Positions 56,092-64,000 of a stretch of 64,000 bases of DNA are shown here, piece by piece; position 1 is the stretch's first letter, and each line of letters starts with the position of its first letter. The stretch comes from Achromobacter kerstersii (GTDB lineage: Bacteria > Pseudomonadota > Gammaproteobacteria > Burkholderiales > Burkholderiaceae_B). Made by a program: the position numbers and the translations under genes. The stretch is taken from positions 186,001 to 250,000 of the forward strand of contig NZ_CADIJQ010000002.1 of the NCBI RefSeq assembly GCF_902859595.1. The letters run 5' to 3'. A model generated the notes under the pieces. It was not told where the DNA came from. It did not search any database and saw only the letters and a program-made list of their open reading frames with translations.

Positions 56092-58602
56092 GTGTCTGCT
56101 TCATCTCAATCGCGCCTGCGCGCCACATTGACCGCCGGCCGCATGGCCGTGCTGGCCGCCACGTGCGCGGGCGCGCTTGCCGCGGGCATGCCCGCCGCCT
56201 GGGCGCAGTCCGCACCGGCCGCCGCCGCCAATGCGTCGCGCACGTATCAAATTCCCGCTGGCCAGTTGGCCGACGCCTTGACGCAATTCGCGCGCAGCGC
56301 GGGCGTGGTCCTGTCGTTTGACCCCGCGATGGTGCGGGGCTTGCGTTCGGACGGGCTGAATGGCGCGTACTCGGTGGGCGCCGGTTTTGCCCGCCTGCTG
56401 TCGGGCAGCGGTCTGCAAGCACGCGGGCAGTCGGGCAACACCTGGACGCTCGTGCCTGCGCCCACGTCGTCTGGTGACACGCATGTGCTGGCGCCGGTGA
56501 CGGTGTCCGGCATGGCGGACAGCGCGTTGGCGCCCACGGTGGGCTATGTGGCCACGGCCAGCGTCAGCGCCACCAAGACGGATACGCCGTTGATTGAAAC
56601 GCCGCAGTCGGTGTCCGTTGTGACGCGTGAACAGATCACGGAGCAGGGCGCGCAGACCTTGAACCAGGTGCTGCGCTACACGGCGGGCGTGGCGACCGAA
56701 TCGCGCGGCGCCACCGCCACGCGTTTGGACCAGTTCAGCGTGCGCGGCTTTTCCGCGTCAAGCTACCTGGACGGCCTGCGGGTATTTGGCGGGCGCGATG
56801 CCTTGCCGCAAGTGGACACCTACCGCCTTGAGCGCGTGGATGTGCTGAAGGGCCCGGCGTCCGTCATGTACGGGCAAGGCGGCCCGGGCGGCGTGGTGAA
56901 CCAGGTCAGCAAGCGCCCCTTGGCTGAGACGCTGCGCGAAGTGGAAGTGCAGGTCGGTAACTACGACTACGGCCGCGCCAACTTCGATTTCGGCGGCCCC
57001 GTGGATGAAGAGGGCAAGTACCTGTACCGCCTGGTGGGCTCGGGCTATATGTCCGACGGCCAGATCAAGGACACGAAAGAACGCCGCTACTTCGTGTCGC
57101 CGGCTTTCACGTGGAAGCCCAATGGCGACACGTCGCTGACGGTGCTGACGAACTTCCAGCGCGACCCCGACATGGGCTCGTATGGCGCGGCGCCTGCAAT
57201 GCGCACGCTGTTGTCGGCGCCGGATGGCATCCGTCTGCCGGCTGATTATTACGATGGCGACGCGAATTTCGAGAAGAGCGATCGCAAGAGCTATTCGCTG
57301 GGCTACGTGCTGGACCACCGCTTCAACGACACGTTCAAGGCGACGCAAAGCCTGCGCTGGACGCGGTCCGAGGCCAAGTACCGCAGCATCTACGGCGCCA
57401 TGACGAACAACTACGGCTACACGGACAACACGTACCTGTACCATCAGCGCGCGTCGATCGCGACCGATGTGGATGTGGGCGCGCTCACGATCGACAACAA
57501 CATGCAGGCGCGTTTCAACACTGGCGTGTTCGGACACACGGTGCTGCTGGGCTTTGACTATCAGCACGTGAAGACCGATACCTTGTCGGGCTTTGGCTCG
57601 GCCCCGGCGCTGTCGGTGCTGAACCCGAATAATCATCAGAACATTCCGGTGCCGGCGTTCTCGTCGGATGCGACCTCCAAGCAATATCAGACCGGCCTGT
57701 ACTTCCAGGACCAGATCAAGATCGATCGCTTGTCCGTGCTGCTGGGCGGCCGCTATGACTGGTCGCGCACGGTGGGTGAAACCACCACCATCTCCACAGG
57801 GCGCGTCGCGCCGTCGTCGTTGAATGCGGAAGCGTTCACGGGCCGCATGGGCGTGATCTACAACTTCGACAATGGTGTGGCGCCGTACTTCAGCTATTCG
57901 GAATCGTTCGAGCCGCAATCCGGCACGGGCTGGCAGAACGTGCCGTTCAAGCCGATCGAAGGCAAGCAGTATGAAGTGGGCATCAAGTACCAGCCGCCTG
58001 GCACCGCCACGATGCTGTCGTTTGCGGCCTTTGACATTCGCCGCGAAAACATGACGACCACCGATCCCGACCCGACGCACGTGTGCGGTACGGCAGCCGG
58101 GCGGTGCTCGATCCAGGCTGGTGAATTGCGCACGCAGGGTATTGAACTGGAAGCCAAGACGGAGCCGATGCACGGCCTGACGCTGGTGGCGGCGTATTCG
58201 TTGATGGACAACGAATACTCCAAGGCCTATCCCAGCGTGGCCGGACTGGACCTGAAGGGCAAGACGCCCGCCGCCGTGCCGTCGCAGCAAGCGTCGGCGT
58301 GGGCGCGTTACCAGTTGCAGGAAGGCCCGCTGGCCGGCATGGGCGTGGGCGGTGGCGTGCGCTACATCGGCTCGTCGTACGCGAACGAAACCAACACCCT
58401 GAAGGTGCCGTCGGTAACGCTGTTTGACCTGATGCTGGACTACGACATGGGCCGCGTGTCGCCCACGTTGAAGGGCATGCAGGTCGCGCTGAACGTACAG
58501 AACCTGTTCGACAAGGAATACATCGCGTCTTGCTCGGGCGAGTCGTGGTGCTGGTACGGGTATCAGCGTTCTATCAAGGCCAGCCTGCGGTACCGCTGGT
58601 AA
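56092..58602 (+). CDS. TonB-dependent siderophore receptor with signalling domain
   Basis: Outer-membrane receptor of 836 residues for a ferric siderophore. A signal peptide ends near PAAWAQ. Then comes the STN signalling domain (TYQIPAGQLADALTQFARSAGV), a plug with TDTPLIETPQSVSVVTREQ and the VLKGPASVMYGQGGPGGVVNQVSKRP segment, and a beta-barrel ending in an aromatic residue (RYRW). The STN domain marks it as a transducer that activates the upstream FecI/FecR pair. Start is GTG at 56092 with GGGAGA upstream. The ligand is not known; the pattern is hydroxamate-type but not diagnostic. Confidence 0.95.
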   Translation: MSASSQSRLRATLTAGRMAVLAATCAGALAAGMPAAWAQSAPAAAANASRTYQIPAGQLADALTQFARSAGVVLSFDPAMVRGLRSDGLNGAYSVGAGFARLLSGSGLQARGQSGNTWTLVPAPTSSGDTHVLAPVTVSGMADSALAPTVGYVATASVSATKTDTPLIETPQSVSVVTREQITEQGAQTLNQVLRYTAGVATESRGATATRLDQFSVRGFSASSYLDGLRVFGGRDALPQVDTYRLERVDVLKGPASVMYGQGGPGGVVNQVSKRPLAETLREVEVQVGNYDYGRANFDFGGPVDEEGKYLYRLVGSGYMSDGQIKDTKERRYFVSPAFTWKPNGDTSLTVLTNFQRDPDMGSYGAAPAMRTLLSAPDGIRLPADYYDGDANFEKSDRKSYSLGYVLDHRFNDTFKATQSLRWTRSEAKYRSIYGAMTNNYGYTDNTYLYHQRASIATDVDVGALTIDNNMQARFNTGVFGHTVLLGFDYQHVKTDTLSGFGSAPALSVLNPNNHQNIPVPAFSSDATSKQYQTGLYFQDQIKIDRLSVLLGGRYDWSRTVGETTTISTGRVAPSSLNAEAFTGRMGVIYNFDNGVAPYFSYSESFEPQSGTGWQNVPFKPIEGKQYEVGIKYQPPGTATMLSFAAFDIRRENMTTTDPDPTHVCGTAAGRCSIQAGELRTQGIELEAKTEPMHGLTLVAAYSLMDNEYSKAYPSVAGLDLKGKTPAAVPSQQASAWARYQLQEGPLAGMGVGGGVRYIGSSYANETNTLKVPSVTLFDLMLDYDMGRVSPTLKGMQVALNVQNLFDKEYIASCSGESWCWYGYQRSIKASLRYRW

Positions 58603-58639
58603 ACGGAAAGCGCGGAAAAAGGAAAGCGCGGGAACAGGA

Positions 58640-58665
58640 AAGCGGCCTTTGTGGCCGCTTTTTTT
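58640..58665 (+). terminator. Rho-independent terminator after the receptor gene
   Basis: AAGCGGCC and GGCCGCTT pair at 58640-58647 and 58653-58660 with a five-base loop, then a T-run of seven. It closes the fecI-fecR-receptor operon. Confidence 0.93.
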
Positions 58666-58709
58666 ATGGGTGACTATTTGTGGCCGCCTGCTGGCCCTGG
58701 CGCTAAACG

Positions 58710-59729
58710 TTACGCGCTGCGCGCCGCCGCCACATGCGCCCGCCACCGCGCCAGGAACGCGTCGCGGTCGGCGGCGGCGGCTGCTTCGTCCACTGGCACG
58801 ATCTTCACGTCATCCAGCGCGGGCATGTCCAGATGCTTGCTGACGTCGATGTCGCTGCGGCTGGGGCGGCGGTAGGCGTTTTGCAGCAGCGCCACTTGCA
58901 TGTCGCGCGACAGCAGCAAGTCGTACATGCGTTTGGCGGCGGCCGGGTTCGGGGAATTCTTCACCAGCGCCATGTTGTCCGCCACGGTGAACGTGCCGTC
59001 CTCGGGGTACAGGATGCTGATTTCCTTCTGGCCGCCCGCTACATACGGATAGGCGGTGGATTCGAAGGTGATGCCGACGGCGTATTCGCCTTGCCCCACG
59101 CTGCGCACCACATGCGAGGCGGCGCTGGAGACGCTGACGTTGCGCGCCAACGCCTTCAGGCCGTCTTCGCCCAGCACGCGTTCTATCCCCCACAGCGCGG
59201 TGAAGGCGGTGGAGCTGTTGCCCGGGTCGCCGATGATGATCTTGCCCTTGAAGCGGCGGTCGGTCAGGTCGGCCCAACGGACGGGGGCGGGGCCGGAGAG
59301 CTGCCGCGCGTTGACCATGCCGACCACGATGTGCAGGTTGGCCGCCGTCCATAAGTCATCGGGGCCGTGCAGGTGGCTGGGTATGGCTTCGGCTTCTGGC
59401 GAACGGTAGGGTTCGAACAGGCTGCGATAACCGTGCATGACGTTGGCGCTGGACGTCCAGAACACGTCACCTTTGGGTTGGCCGGCTTCGGCCTCGATCC
59501 GCCTGAGCAACTGGCTGCTGCCACCCACGACGGCGCTGGGTTTGACGTGGGGCAGCACGTCGCGCGCGATGTCGCTGGCGGTGTCGACTGATTGTGAGTT
59601 CAGCGTCGTGTAGAGCACGACCTTTTCGCTGCGTTGAGCCTTGGCGCGCGTGGGCAGCGCCGAGATGCCGCCCATGACGGCCAGCAGTTTGAGCACTTGG
59701 CGGCGGTTGAGAGAAGGAAGCTGGATCAT
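58710..59729 (-). CDS. ABC transporter periplasmic binding protein (AfuA/FbpA-like)
   Basis: A 339-residue extracytoplasmic solute-binding protein of the type 2 (iron(III)/phosphorylated-sugar) class. The N-terminus has a twin-arginine-like leader (NRRQVLKLLAVMGG). The body shows VVLYTTLNSQSVDT at the start of the fold, the GDVFWTSSANVMHGYRSLFEPYRSPEAE ligand region and KIIIGDPGNSSTAFTAL. Related proteins bind ferric iron, hexose phosphates or 2-aminoethylphosphonate, and the sequence does not decide between them. Last gene of a leftward operon; permease ends 34 bases upstream. Confidence 0.85.
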   Translation of the reverse strand: MIQLPSLNRRQVLKLLAVMGGISALPTRAKAQRSEKVVLYTTLNSQSVDTASDIARDVLPHVKPSAVVGGSSQLLRRIEAEAGQPKGDVFWTSSANVMHGYRSLFEPYRSPEAEAIPSHLHGPDDLWTAANLHIVVGMVNARQLSGPAPVRWADLTDRRFKGKIIIGDPGNSSTAFTALWGIERVLGEDGLKALARNVSVSSAASHVVRSVGQGEYAVGITFESTAYPYVAGGQKEISILYPEDGTFTVADNMALVKNSPNPAAAKRMYDLLLSRDMQVALLQNAYRRPSRSDIDVSKHLDMPALDDVKIVPVDEAAAAADRDAFLARWRAHVAAARSA

Positions 59730-59763
59730 GGGGTTCCCCTTGAGACGAGTGTGAAAGAAAGGC

Positions 59764-61416
59764 TCAGGCGAAGAGCCGGATGCGAAATACCCGGGTCGCC
59801 AGCAGCACAGGCGCCAGGATCACCGTGATCAGCACCAGCCCGTAGGCCGACGCCTGGGCCATGAGGCCGCTGTCGATCAGCCGGAAAATCTGAATGGGCA
59901 AGGTCTCGTGTCCCGGCGAATACACGATCACCGATGCGCTGAGTTCGGACACGGTGGTGGTCCAGGTCAGCACGGCGGCGGCCGCGATGGCGGGCGCCAT
60001 CAACGGCAGCACCACCTTCAGAAAGGACGTGAAGGGCGGCACCCCCAAACTGACCGAGGCTTCTTCAATGGAGTCGGGCAGGTTGAACAGCGTGGACGAG
60101 GCATTGCGTACGCCGAAAGGCAGGCGCCGCACGATGTAGGCCAGCACGATCAGCGACGCCGTGCCAGACAAGTCGAACGCGCCGTGGCCGAAGGTCATCA
60201 GCAGGCCGATGCCGATGACCGTGCCAGACAACGCCAGCGGAATGGCGCTCAGGTAGTCCAGCCAGGGCGTCAGCAAGTTGCGCTTCTTGACGATCAGATA
60301 GCTGGCCAGCGTGCTGAACGCGATGGCGATCAAGGTGGCCGCGCCCGCGTAGCCGATGGAGTTCACGACGGGCGCGGGCGCATTGACCAACACGCGTTCC
60401 AGATGGGCGATGGTCCATTCCCCCCAACGCATCACGGGACCGTGCGCGCGGGTGAATGCGCCGACCGCAAGCGTGCCTAGCGGCAGCATCGACATCCCCA
60501 TCACAACCAGCGCGGCGCACGCCATGGCCGCACCACGCGGGCCGCGCATCGGGGTCTCTGGCGCGCCGCGTCCTTGCGTGATTTCGTAGCGCCCGCGCGA
60601 GACGATCCAGCGTTGCAGGAACAGCGCCAGCATGACCAGCGAGATCGATGTCGTCGCCAGCGTGCTTTGCATGACGGGGTCGCTGCCGGTTTCCGAGACC
60701 GACGCCTGATACGTCAGCACCGATAGCAGCTCTACACGATGACCCAGGATCATTGACGTGGCGAAGTTGCCCACGACCATGGTGAAGACCAGCAGCGCGC
60801 TGGCCAGAATGGCGGGCATGACGACGGGCGCCATCACCTTGAACCGCGACACGGGCGGCGACGTTCCCAGGCTTTGCGCGGCTTCTTCCAATTGCGAATC
60901 GAAACCGCGTATGGCCGCCAGCGTGCCGATGTAGATGTAGGCGTAATACGTGAAGGTCATGACGGTCAGCAGGCCCGGCCAGCCGTAGAACGACGGCGGG
61001 TCCAGCCCCAGCCCATCGCGCAGCGCACGCGTGAGCACGCCGTTGTTGCCCAGAATCATCAGCCAGGTTTGCGCGCCGATGACCTCGGGGATGACCAGCG
61101 TGATCAGCGGCAAGATCGATACCAGAGCCTTGCCAGGGTAATGGTGGCGCGCGGTCAGATACGCGAGCGGCACGCCGATGCCGGCGGCAAGCACCGTGAC
61201 GCCGGCGCCCAGCAGCAAGGTGTTGCCGATGGCGCGCAGGTATCGCGGATCGGATATCAGAATGTGCCAGCCTGACTGGCCGGCGTCATCGCGGGCGAGC
61301 ACACTGGCCGACAGAATGTTCAGCACTGGCCACACCAGAAAGACCAGCAGCATCGCCAGAACGGCCACGGACAGCCACGTCCATGGCGAGCGGAGCAGGG
61401 CGATCAGGCGCTTCAT
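59764..61416 (-). CDS. ABC transporter permease (fused, two copies of the permease domain)
   Basis: A 550-residue permease with about 12 helices. Two BinD/MalF-type EAA loops are seen: EEAAQSLGTSPPVSRFKVMAPVVMP in the first half and EEASVSLGVPPFTSFLKVVLPLMAP in the second. This fused layout is typical of AfuB/FbpB-type transporters. It overlaps the ATPase gene by four bases (ATGA), so translation is coupled. Confidence 0.9.
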   Translation of the reverse strand: MKRLIALLRSPWTWLSVAVLAMLLVFLVWPVLNILSASVLARDDAGQSGWHILISDPRYLRAIGNTLLLGAGVTVLAAGIGVPLAYLTARHHYPGKALVSILPLITLVIPEVIGAQTWLMILGNNGVLTRALRDGLGLDPPSFYGWPGLLTVMTFTYYAYIYIGTLAAIRGFDSQLEEAAQSLGTSPPVSRFKVMAPVVMPAILASALLVFTMVVGNFATSMILGHRVELLSVLTYQASVSETGSDPVMQSTLATTSISLVMLALFLQRWIVSRGRYEITQGRGAPETPMRGPRGAAMACAALVVMGMSMLPLGTLAVGAFTRAHGPVMRWGEWTIAHLERVLVNAPAPVVNSIGYAGAATLIAIAFSTLASYLIVKKRNLLTPWLDYLSAIPLALSGTVIGIGLLMTFGHGAFDLSGTASLIVLAYIVRRLPFGVRNASSTLFNLPDSIEEASVSLGVPPFTSFLKVVLPLMAPAIAAAAVLTWTTTVSELSASVIVYSPGHETLPIQIFRLIDSGLMAQASAYGLVLITVILAPVLLATRVFRIRLFA

Positions 61417-62462
61417 GATGCAAGCACCAGCGTCTTCTGCGGATCAAACATCAAGCCGATCTGCATGCCCCGGCCCAACGGCGACGTTTGGCCGCCATGC
61501 ACATCCACGTTCATGACGCGCCCGCTGGGCAGTTCCACCCGGTAATGCATCTTGATGCCCAGGTATTGTTCGGCCAGGATGCGCGCGGGCACGCCGGCTT
61601 CGGGTTGCGTGGATACGCCGATGTCTTCGGGGCGTGCGACCAACACGGCTTGCCCGGACAGCGGCGCGGGCGCGTGGGCGGCGACGGGGTGGCCGTCAAG
61701 CTCCAGGCGGACGGACCCTGATGCCGATGCCACGCATTGCACTGGCAGCAGATTGGCGGCGCCAATGAAGTCGGCGACATAGCCGCTGGCAGGCTGGCCA
61801 TAGACGTCGCGCGGCGTGCCTAATTGCGCCACGCGGCCCTGCTCCATGACGGCGATCTGGTCAGACAGGGCGAGTGCTTCTTCCTGGTCATGGGTGACAA
61901 AGACGGTGGTGATGCCCGCTTCGCGCTGAAGCTCGGAAATGGTCTGCCGCACCTGGATGCGCAGCTTGGCGTCCAGGTTGGACAGGGGCTCGTCCATCAG
62001 CAGCACTTGGGGCTGGATCACCAGCGCGCGGGCAAGCGCCACGCGTTGACGCTGTCCGCCCGACAGCTCGGCAGGCAGGCGCGACGCATATTGCGCCAGC
62101 CCCACGCGGTCCAGCGCGGCCGCCACTCTTTGTTTGATCAAGGCCAGCGGCACTTTGCGGGCACGCAGGCCGTAGGCGGCGTTGTCAAAGACGCTGCGGT
62201 TGGGAAAGAGCGCGTAGTCCTGAAACACCATGCCGATGTTGCGCTGATGCGCCGGCACGCGCGTGACGTCGTTGCCGCCGAACGACAAGCGGCCGGATTC
62301 GACGGGGATGAAGCCTGCCAGCGTGCGCAGCAAGGTGGTCTTGCCGCAGCCGCTGGGGCCGAGCAGGGTGAAGAAGCAACCCGGAGGAATGGCCAGGTTC
62401 AGGCCGTCGATGACGCGTTGTTTGCTATATGAGATGCAGAGATTTTCAATGCGGATATCCAT
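61413..62462 (-). CDS. ABC transporter ATP-binding protein (FbpC/AfuC-like)
   Basis: A 349-residue importer ATPase. Walker A is GPSGCGKTTLLR, the signature is LSGGQRQRVALARAL, Walker B is VLLMDEPLSNLD and the switch histidine is in VTHDQEEAL. A TOBE regulatory domain follows (EQYLGIKMHYRVELPSGRVMNVD). ATG at 62462 chosen; an upstream extension adds no family residues. With the permease and binding protein it forms a complete importer. Confidence 0.93.
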   Translation of the reverse strand: MDIRIENLCISYSKQRVIDGLNLAIPPGCFFTLLGPSGCGKTTLLRTLAGFIPVESGRLSFGGNDVTRVPAHQRNIGMVFQDYALFPNRSVFDNAAYGLRARKVPLALIKQRVAAALDRVGLAQYASRLPAELSGGQRQRVALARALVIQPQVLLMDEPLSNLDAKLRIQVRQTISELQREAGITTVFVTHDQEEALALSDQIAVMEQGRVAQLGTPRDVYGQPASGYVADFIGAANLLPVQCVASASGSVRLELDGHPVAAHAPAPLSGQAVLVARPEDIGVSTQPEAGVPARILAEQYLGIKMHYRVELPSGRVMNVDVHGGQTSPLGRGMQIGLMFDPQKTLVLAS

Positions 62463-62525
62463 GGCAGGCGGCTCCTGGCTCAAGAGTAGGCACATCAACG
62501 AACAACAGCAGGCAAGCGGCGGGAG

Positions 62526-63326
62526 TCAGGGCAGGGCGGGTCGTAGCAGGCCCAGCGCTTCGCGGTGACGGGCAGGGTCGCCCGCGGCCAGAATCTGCGT
62601 GGCGGGGTTGTCCAGGCTGAGCGCGCGGCCGTGCCAATCGGTGATGACGCCCCCCGCCCCTTGAATGACCGGCACGAAAGGCGCGTAGTCGTAAAGCGCC
62701 AGCTTGGCGTCGATGGCGACATCGGTGCGCCCGCACGCCAGCAGCCCGTATGCCAGGCAGCAGCCGCCGTAGATGCGCCAGCGGGTGCGCTCGCGCAGCG
62801 CTTGGAAAGCGGGCAGTTCATCGGCGGCGTAGAAGTCGGGGTTGCTGGTGCTGAGCATGGCGTCGCCCATGGCGTCGCACGGGCGCGTGTGGCAGGGCTG
62901 GCCCCGGTGCCGGGTGGGCTGGCCGGCGGCGCCAACCCAGCGGTCTGCGGTCGAGGGGAAGTCCATGACGCCGATCACGGGTTCGCCGCGATGCAGCAGG
63001 GCGATCAGCGTGCCGAATACCGGTACGCCAGCCAGGAAGGGTGCGGTGCCGTCGATGGGGTCAAGCACCCAGACGTATTCGGCGTCCGATCTGACAACGC
63101 CGCCTTCTTCGCCGTAAATGCCGTGGTCGGGATAGGCGTGTTCGATGCGGGCGCGCAGATGCGCTTCAATGGCGTGGTCCAACGCGGTGACAAGGCTGCG
63201 GTCTGGCTTGATGTCGGGGCGCGGCACGCTGTGTTGCCCCGTCGCCAAGTAGGGCGCGAAGCGTTCGCGGGCCTCTTGGGCCAGGCATTCAGCGAAGACG
63301 ATGAAGGGAGCCAGGCGGTCTGTCAT
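62526..63326 (-). CDS. Inositol monophosphatase family protein (HisN/SuhB-like)
   Basis: A 266-residue Mg2+-dependent phosphatase. Metal motifs are EEGG (IYGEEGGVV), DPIDGTAPF and the late WHGRALSLDNPA region. Family members hydrolyse inositol phosphate, histidinol phosphate or similar sugar phosphates. In this operon it sits between a flavoprotein and the transporter, so it may remove phosphate from the imported substrate. It starts ten bases after the flavoprotein stop. Confidence 0.88.
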   Translation of the reverse strand: MTDRLAPFIVFAECLAQEARERFAPYLATGQHSVPRPDIKPDRSLVTALDHAIEAHLRARIEHAYPDHGIYGEEGGVVRSDAEYVWVLDPIDGTAPFLAGVPVFGTLIALLHRGEPVIGVMDFPSTADRWVGAAGQPTRHRGQPCHTRPCDAMGDAMLSTSNPDFYAADELPAFQALRERTRWRIYGGCCLAYGLLACGRTDVAIDAKLALYDYAPFVPVIQGAGGVITDWHGRALSLDNPATQILAAGDPARHREALGLLRPALP

Positions 63327-63335
63327 GAGGTTTCC

Positions 63336-64000
63336 TTATTCGGTTGAGCTGCTGCTTGAAGGCGGCGGGCGGCCATCTGGAGCGAGGCTGGCGCCCACGC
63401 CCGCCAGCGTGCCGATGCGGGCGGGCGCAAGCAGGTGCTTGGGCGGCGCGGGCGTCCAGCCGTACAGGGCTTGCGTGGCGGCGCCACACACGCGACCCTG
63501 ACAGGCGCCCATGCCGCAGCGGGTGTGCAGCTTGGCGTCGATCCAGTTTTTGCAAGCGGCCAGGGCGGATTGCGGGACGTCTTCGCAGCGGCAGATCAGC
63601 GTGTCGGGGCGAGCCAGCGTCAAGAGGGGCGAGCGCAGCGCGAAATGCCGGCGCACGGTGTTGGCGAAGCCTTGCCATCGCGCGAGGTCGGGCGCAAGGC
63701 GTGCGGCCTGCGCCAATTCGCCAATCGCCGCGTGGCCCGCGATGGCCCCCTGGATCTGCGACCGTTCGCCGCCGCCAATGCCGGTGCATTCGCCCGCCGC
63801 GAAGACGCCGGGGACAGAGGTTTGAAGCAGATCGTCCACTTGCAACGCCTGATGCGCATCCAGTTCGCATCCCAGCATCTGGCCCAGTTTGGTATTGGGG
63901 ATCAGGCCGAAGCCGCAGGCCAGGCGGTGGCAGGCGATCTGTTCTTCGCCATCGGCGCGACGCAGGCGCACGTGCTGAAGCCGGCCGTTGCCGCTGGCCT
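63336..64000 (-). CDS. FAD-dependent oxidoreductase, opine-oxidase/HcnB-like, C-terminal part
   Basis: The gene runs past the window end; the last 220 or so codons are present. It shows the late NAD/FAD motif SVPGVFAAGECTGIGGGERS, typical of the glutathione-reductase-like family. A BFD-type [2Fe-2S] domain follows: CRCEDVP and, about 25 residues on, CGMGACQGRVCG, which is characteristic of opine-oxidase subunit A, hydrogen cyanide synthase HcnB and related enzymes. It heads the leftward operon with the phosphatase and ABC transporter and probably oxidises the imported amine or sugar-derived substrate; that is inference. Confidence 0.8.
   Translation of the reverse strand, partial: ASGNGRLQHVRLRRADGEEQIACHRLACGFGLIPNTKLGQMLGCELDAHQALQVDDLLQTSVPGVFAAGECTGIGGGERSQIQGAIAGHAAIGELAQAARLAPDLARWQGFANTVRRHFALRSPLLTLARPDTLICRCEDVPQSALAACKNWIDAKLHTRCGMGACQGRVCGAATQALYGWTPAPPKHLLAPARIGTLAGVGASLAPDGRPPPSSSSSTE

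Overview
This is a GC-rich betaproteobacterial chromosome segment, most likely from Achromobacter or a close Alcaligenaceae relative. The protein sequences and the gene orders (pyrG - DUF1330 - eno - ftsB; prpB-C-D beside mdh - gntR - sdhCDAB - sdhE - gltA; odhAB-lpdA - zapE) fit that family, but the genus is inferred without a database search. No rRNA, tRNA, CRISPR array, insertion sequence or prophage was seen. About 51 protein genes cover most of the window; two are cut by its edges.

Layout. 1-5.7 kb: the end of an aminopeptidase P gene, a membrane protein, CTP synthase, a DUF1330 protein, enolase and FtsB. 5.7-16 kb, all leftward: a lone TadE-like protein, Hsp33, a gamma-carbonic-anhydrase-like protein, an acyl-CoA synthetase with a repetitive tail, an LpxH-like phosphoesterase, DUF2167 and RDD membrane proteins, a small unknown protein with a striking promoter, an RNA methyltransferase with a disordered N-terminus, and HemJ. 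16-27 kb: carbon metabolism, with the methylcitrate cycle (prpB, prpC, prpD), malate dehydrogenase, a GntR regulator, succinate dehydrogenase with its flavinylation factor, and citrate synthase. 27-37.5 kb: an unknown membrane protein, a LysR regulator, a DUF2214 protein, malic enzyme, a stand-alone pyruvate-dehydrogenase-type E1 and an OPT transporter.

37.5-45.4 kb is a purine (urate) degradation cluster: an NCS2 permease, an M20 amidohydrolase, a UraD-AllC fusion, PuuE allantoinase, hydroxyisourate hydrolase and the membrane urate hydroxylase PuuD. Together they can take urate to the ureidoglycine/ureidoglycolate level. Three intergenic regions of the cluster carry related TGTATACA-type motifs, which suggests one regulator. 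Next come ACC deaminase (acdS) and its divergent Lrp-type regulator (acdR). 47.5-54.4 kb: the 2-oxoglutarate dehydrogenase operon and zapE. 54.5-58.6 kb: an iron-uptake signalling unit (ECF sigma factor, FecR-like anti-sigma, TonB receptor with an N-terminal signalling domain) behind a good Fur-box match. 58.7-64 kb: a leftward operon with a binding-protein-dependent ABC transporter, an inositol-monophosphatase-family enzyme and an opine-oxidase-like flavoprotein.

The most unusual signals are the nested dyad promoter of the 62-residue gene near 13.3 kb, an exact 80-bp tandem repeat at 12.8-13.0 kb, an 11-copy heptamer repeat before puuD, a 13-bp tandem repeat near 29.95 kb, the shared purine-cluster motif, and the four-residue repeats in the tail of the acyl-CoA synthetase.
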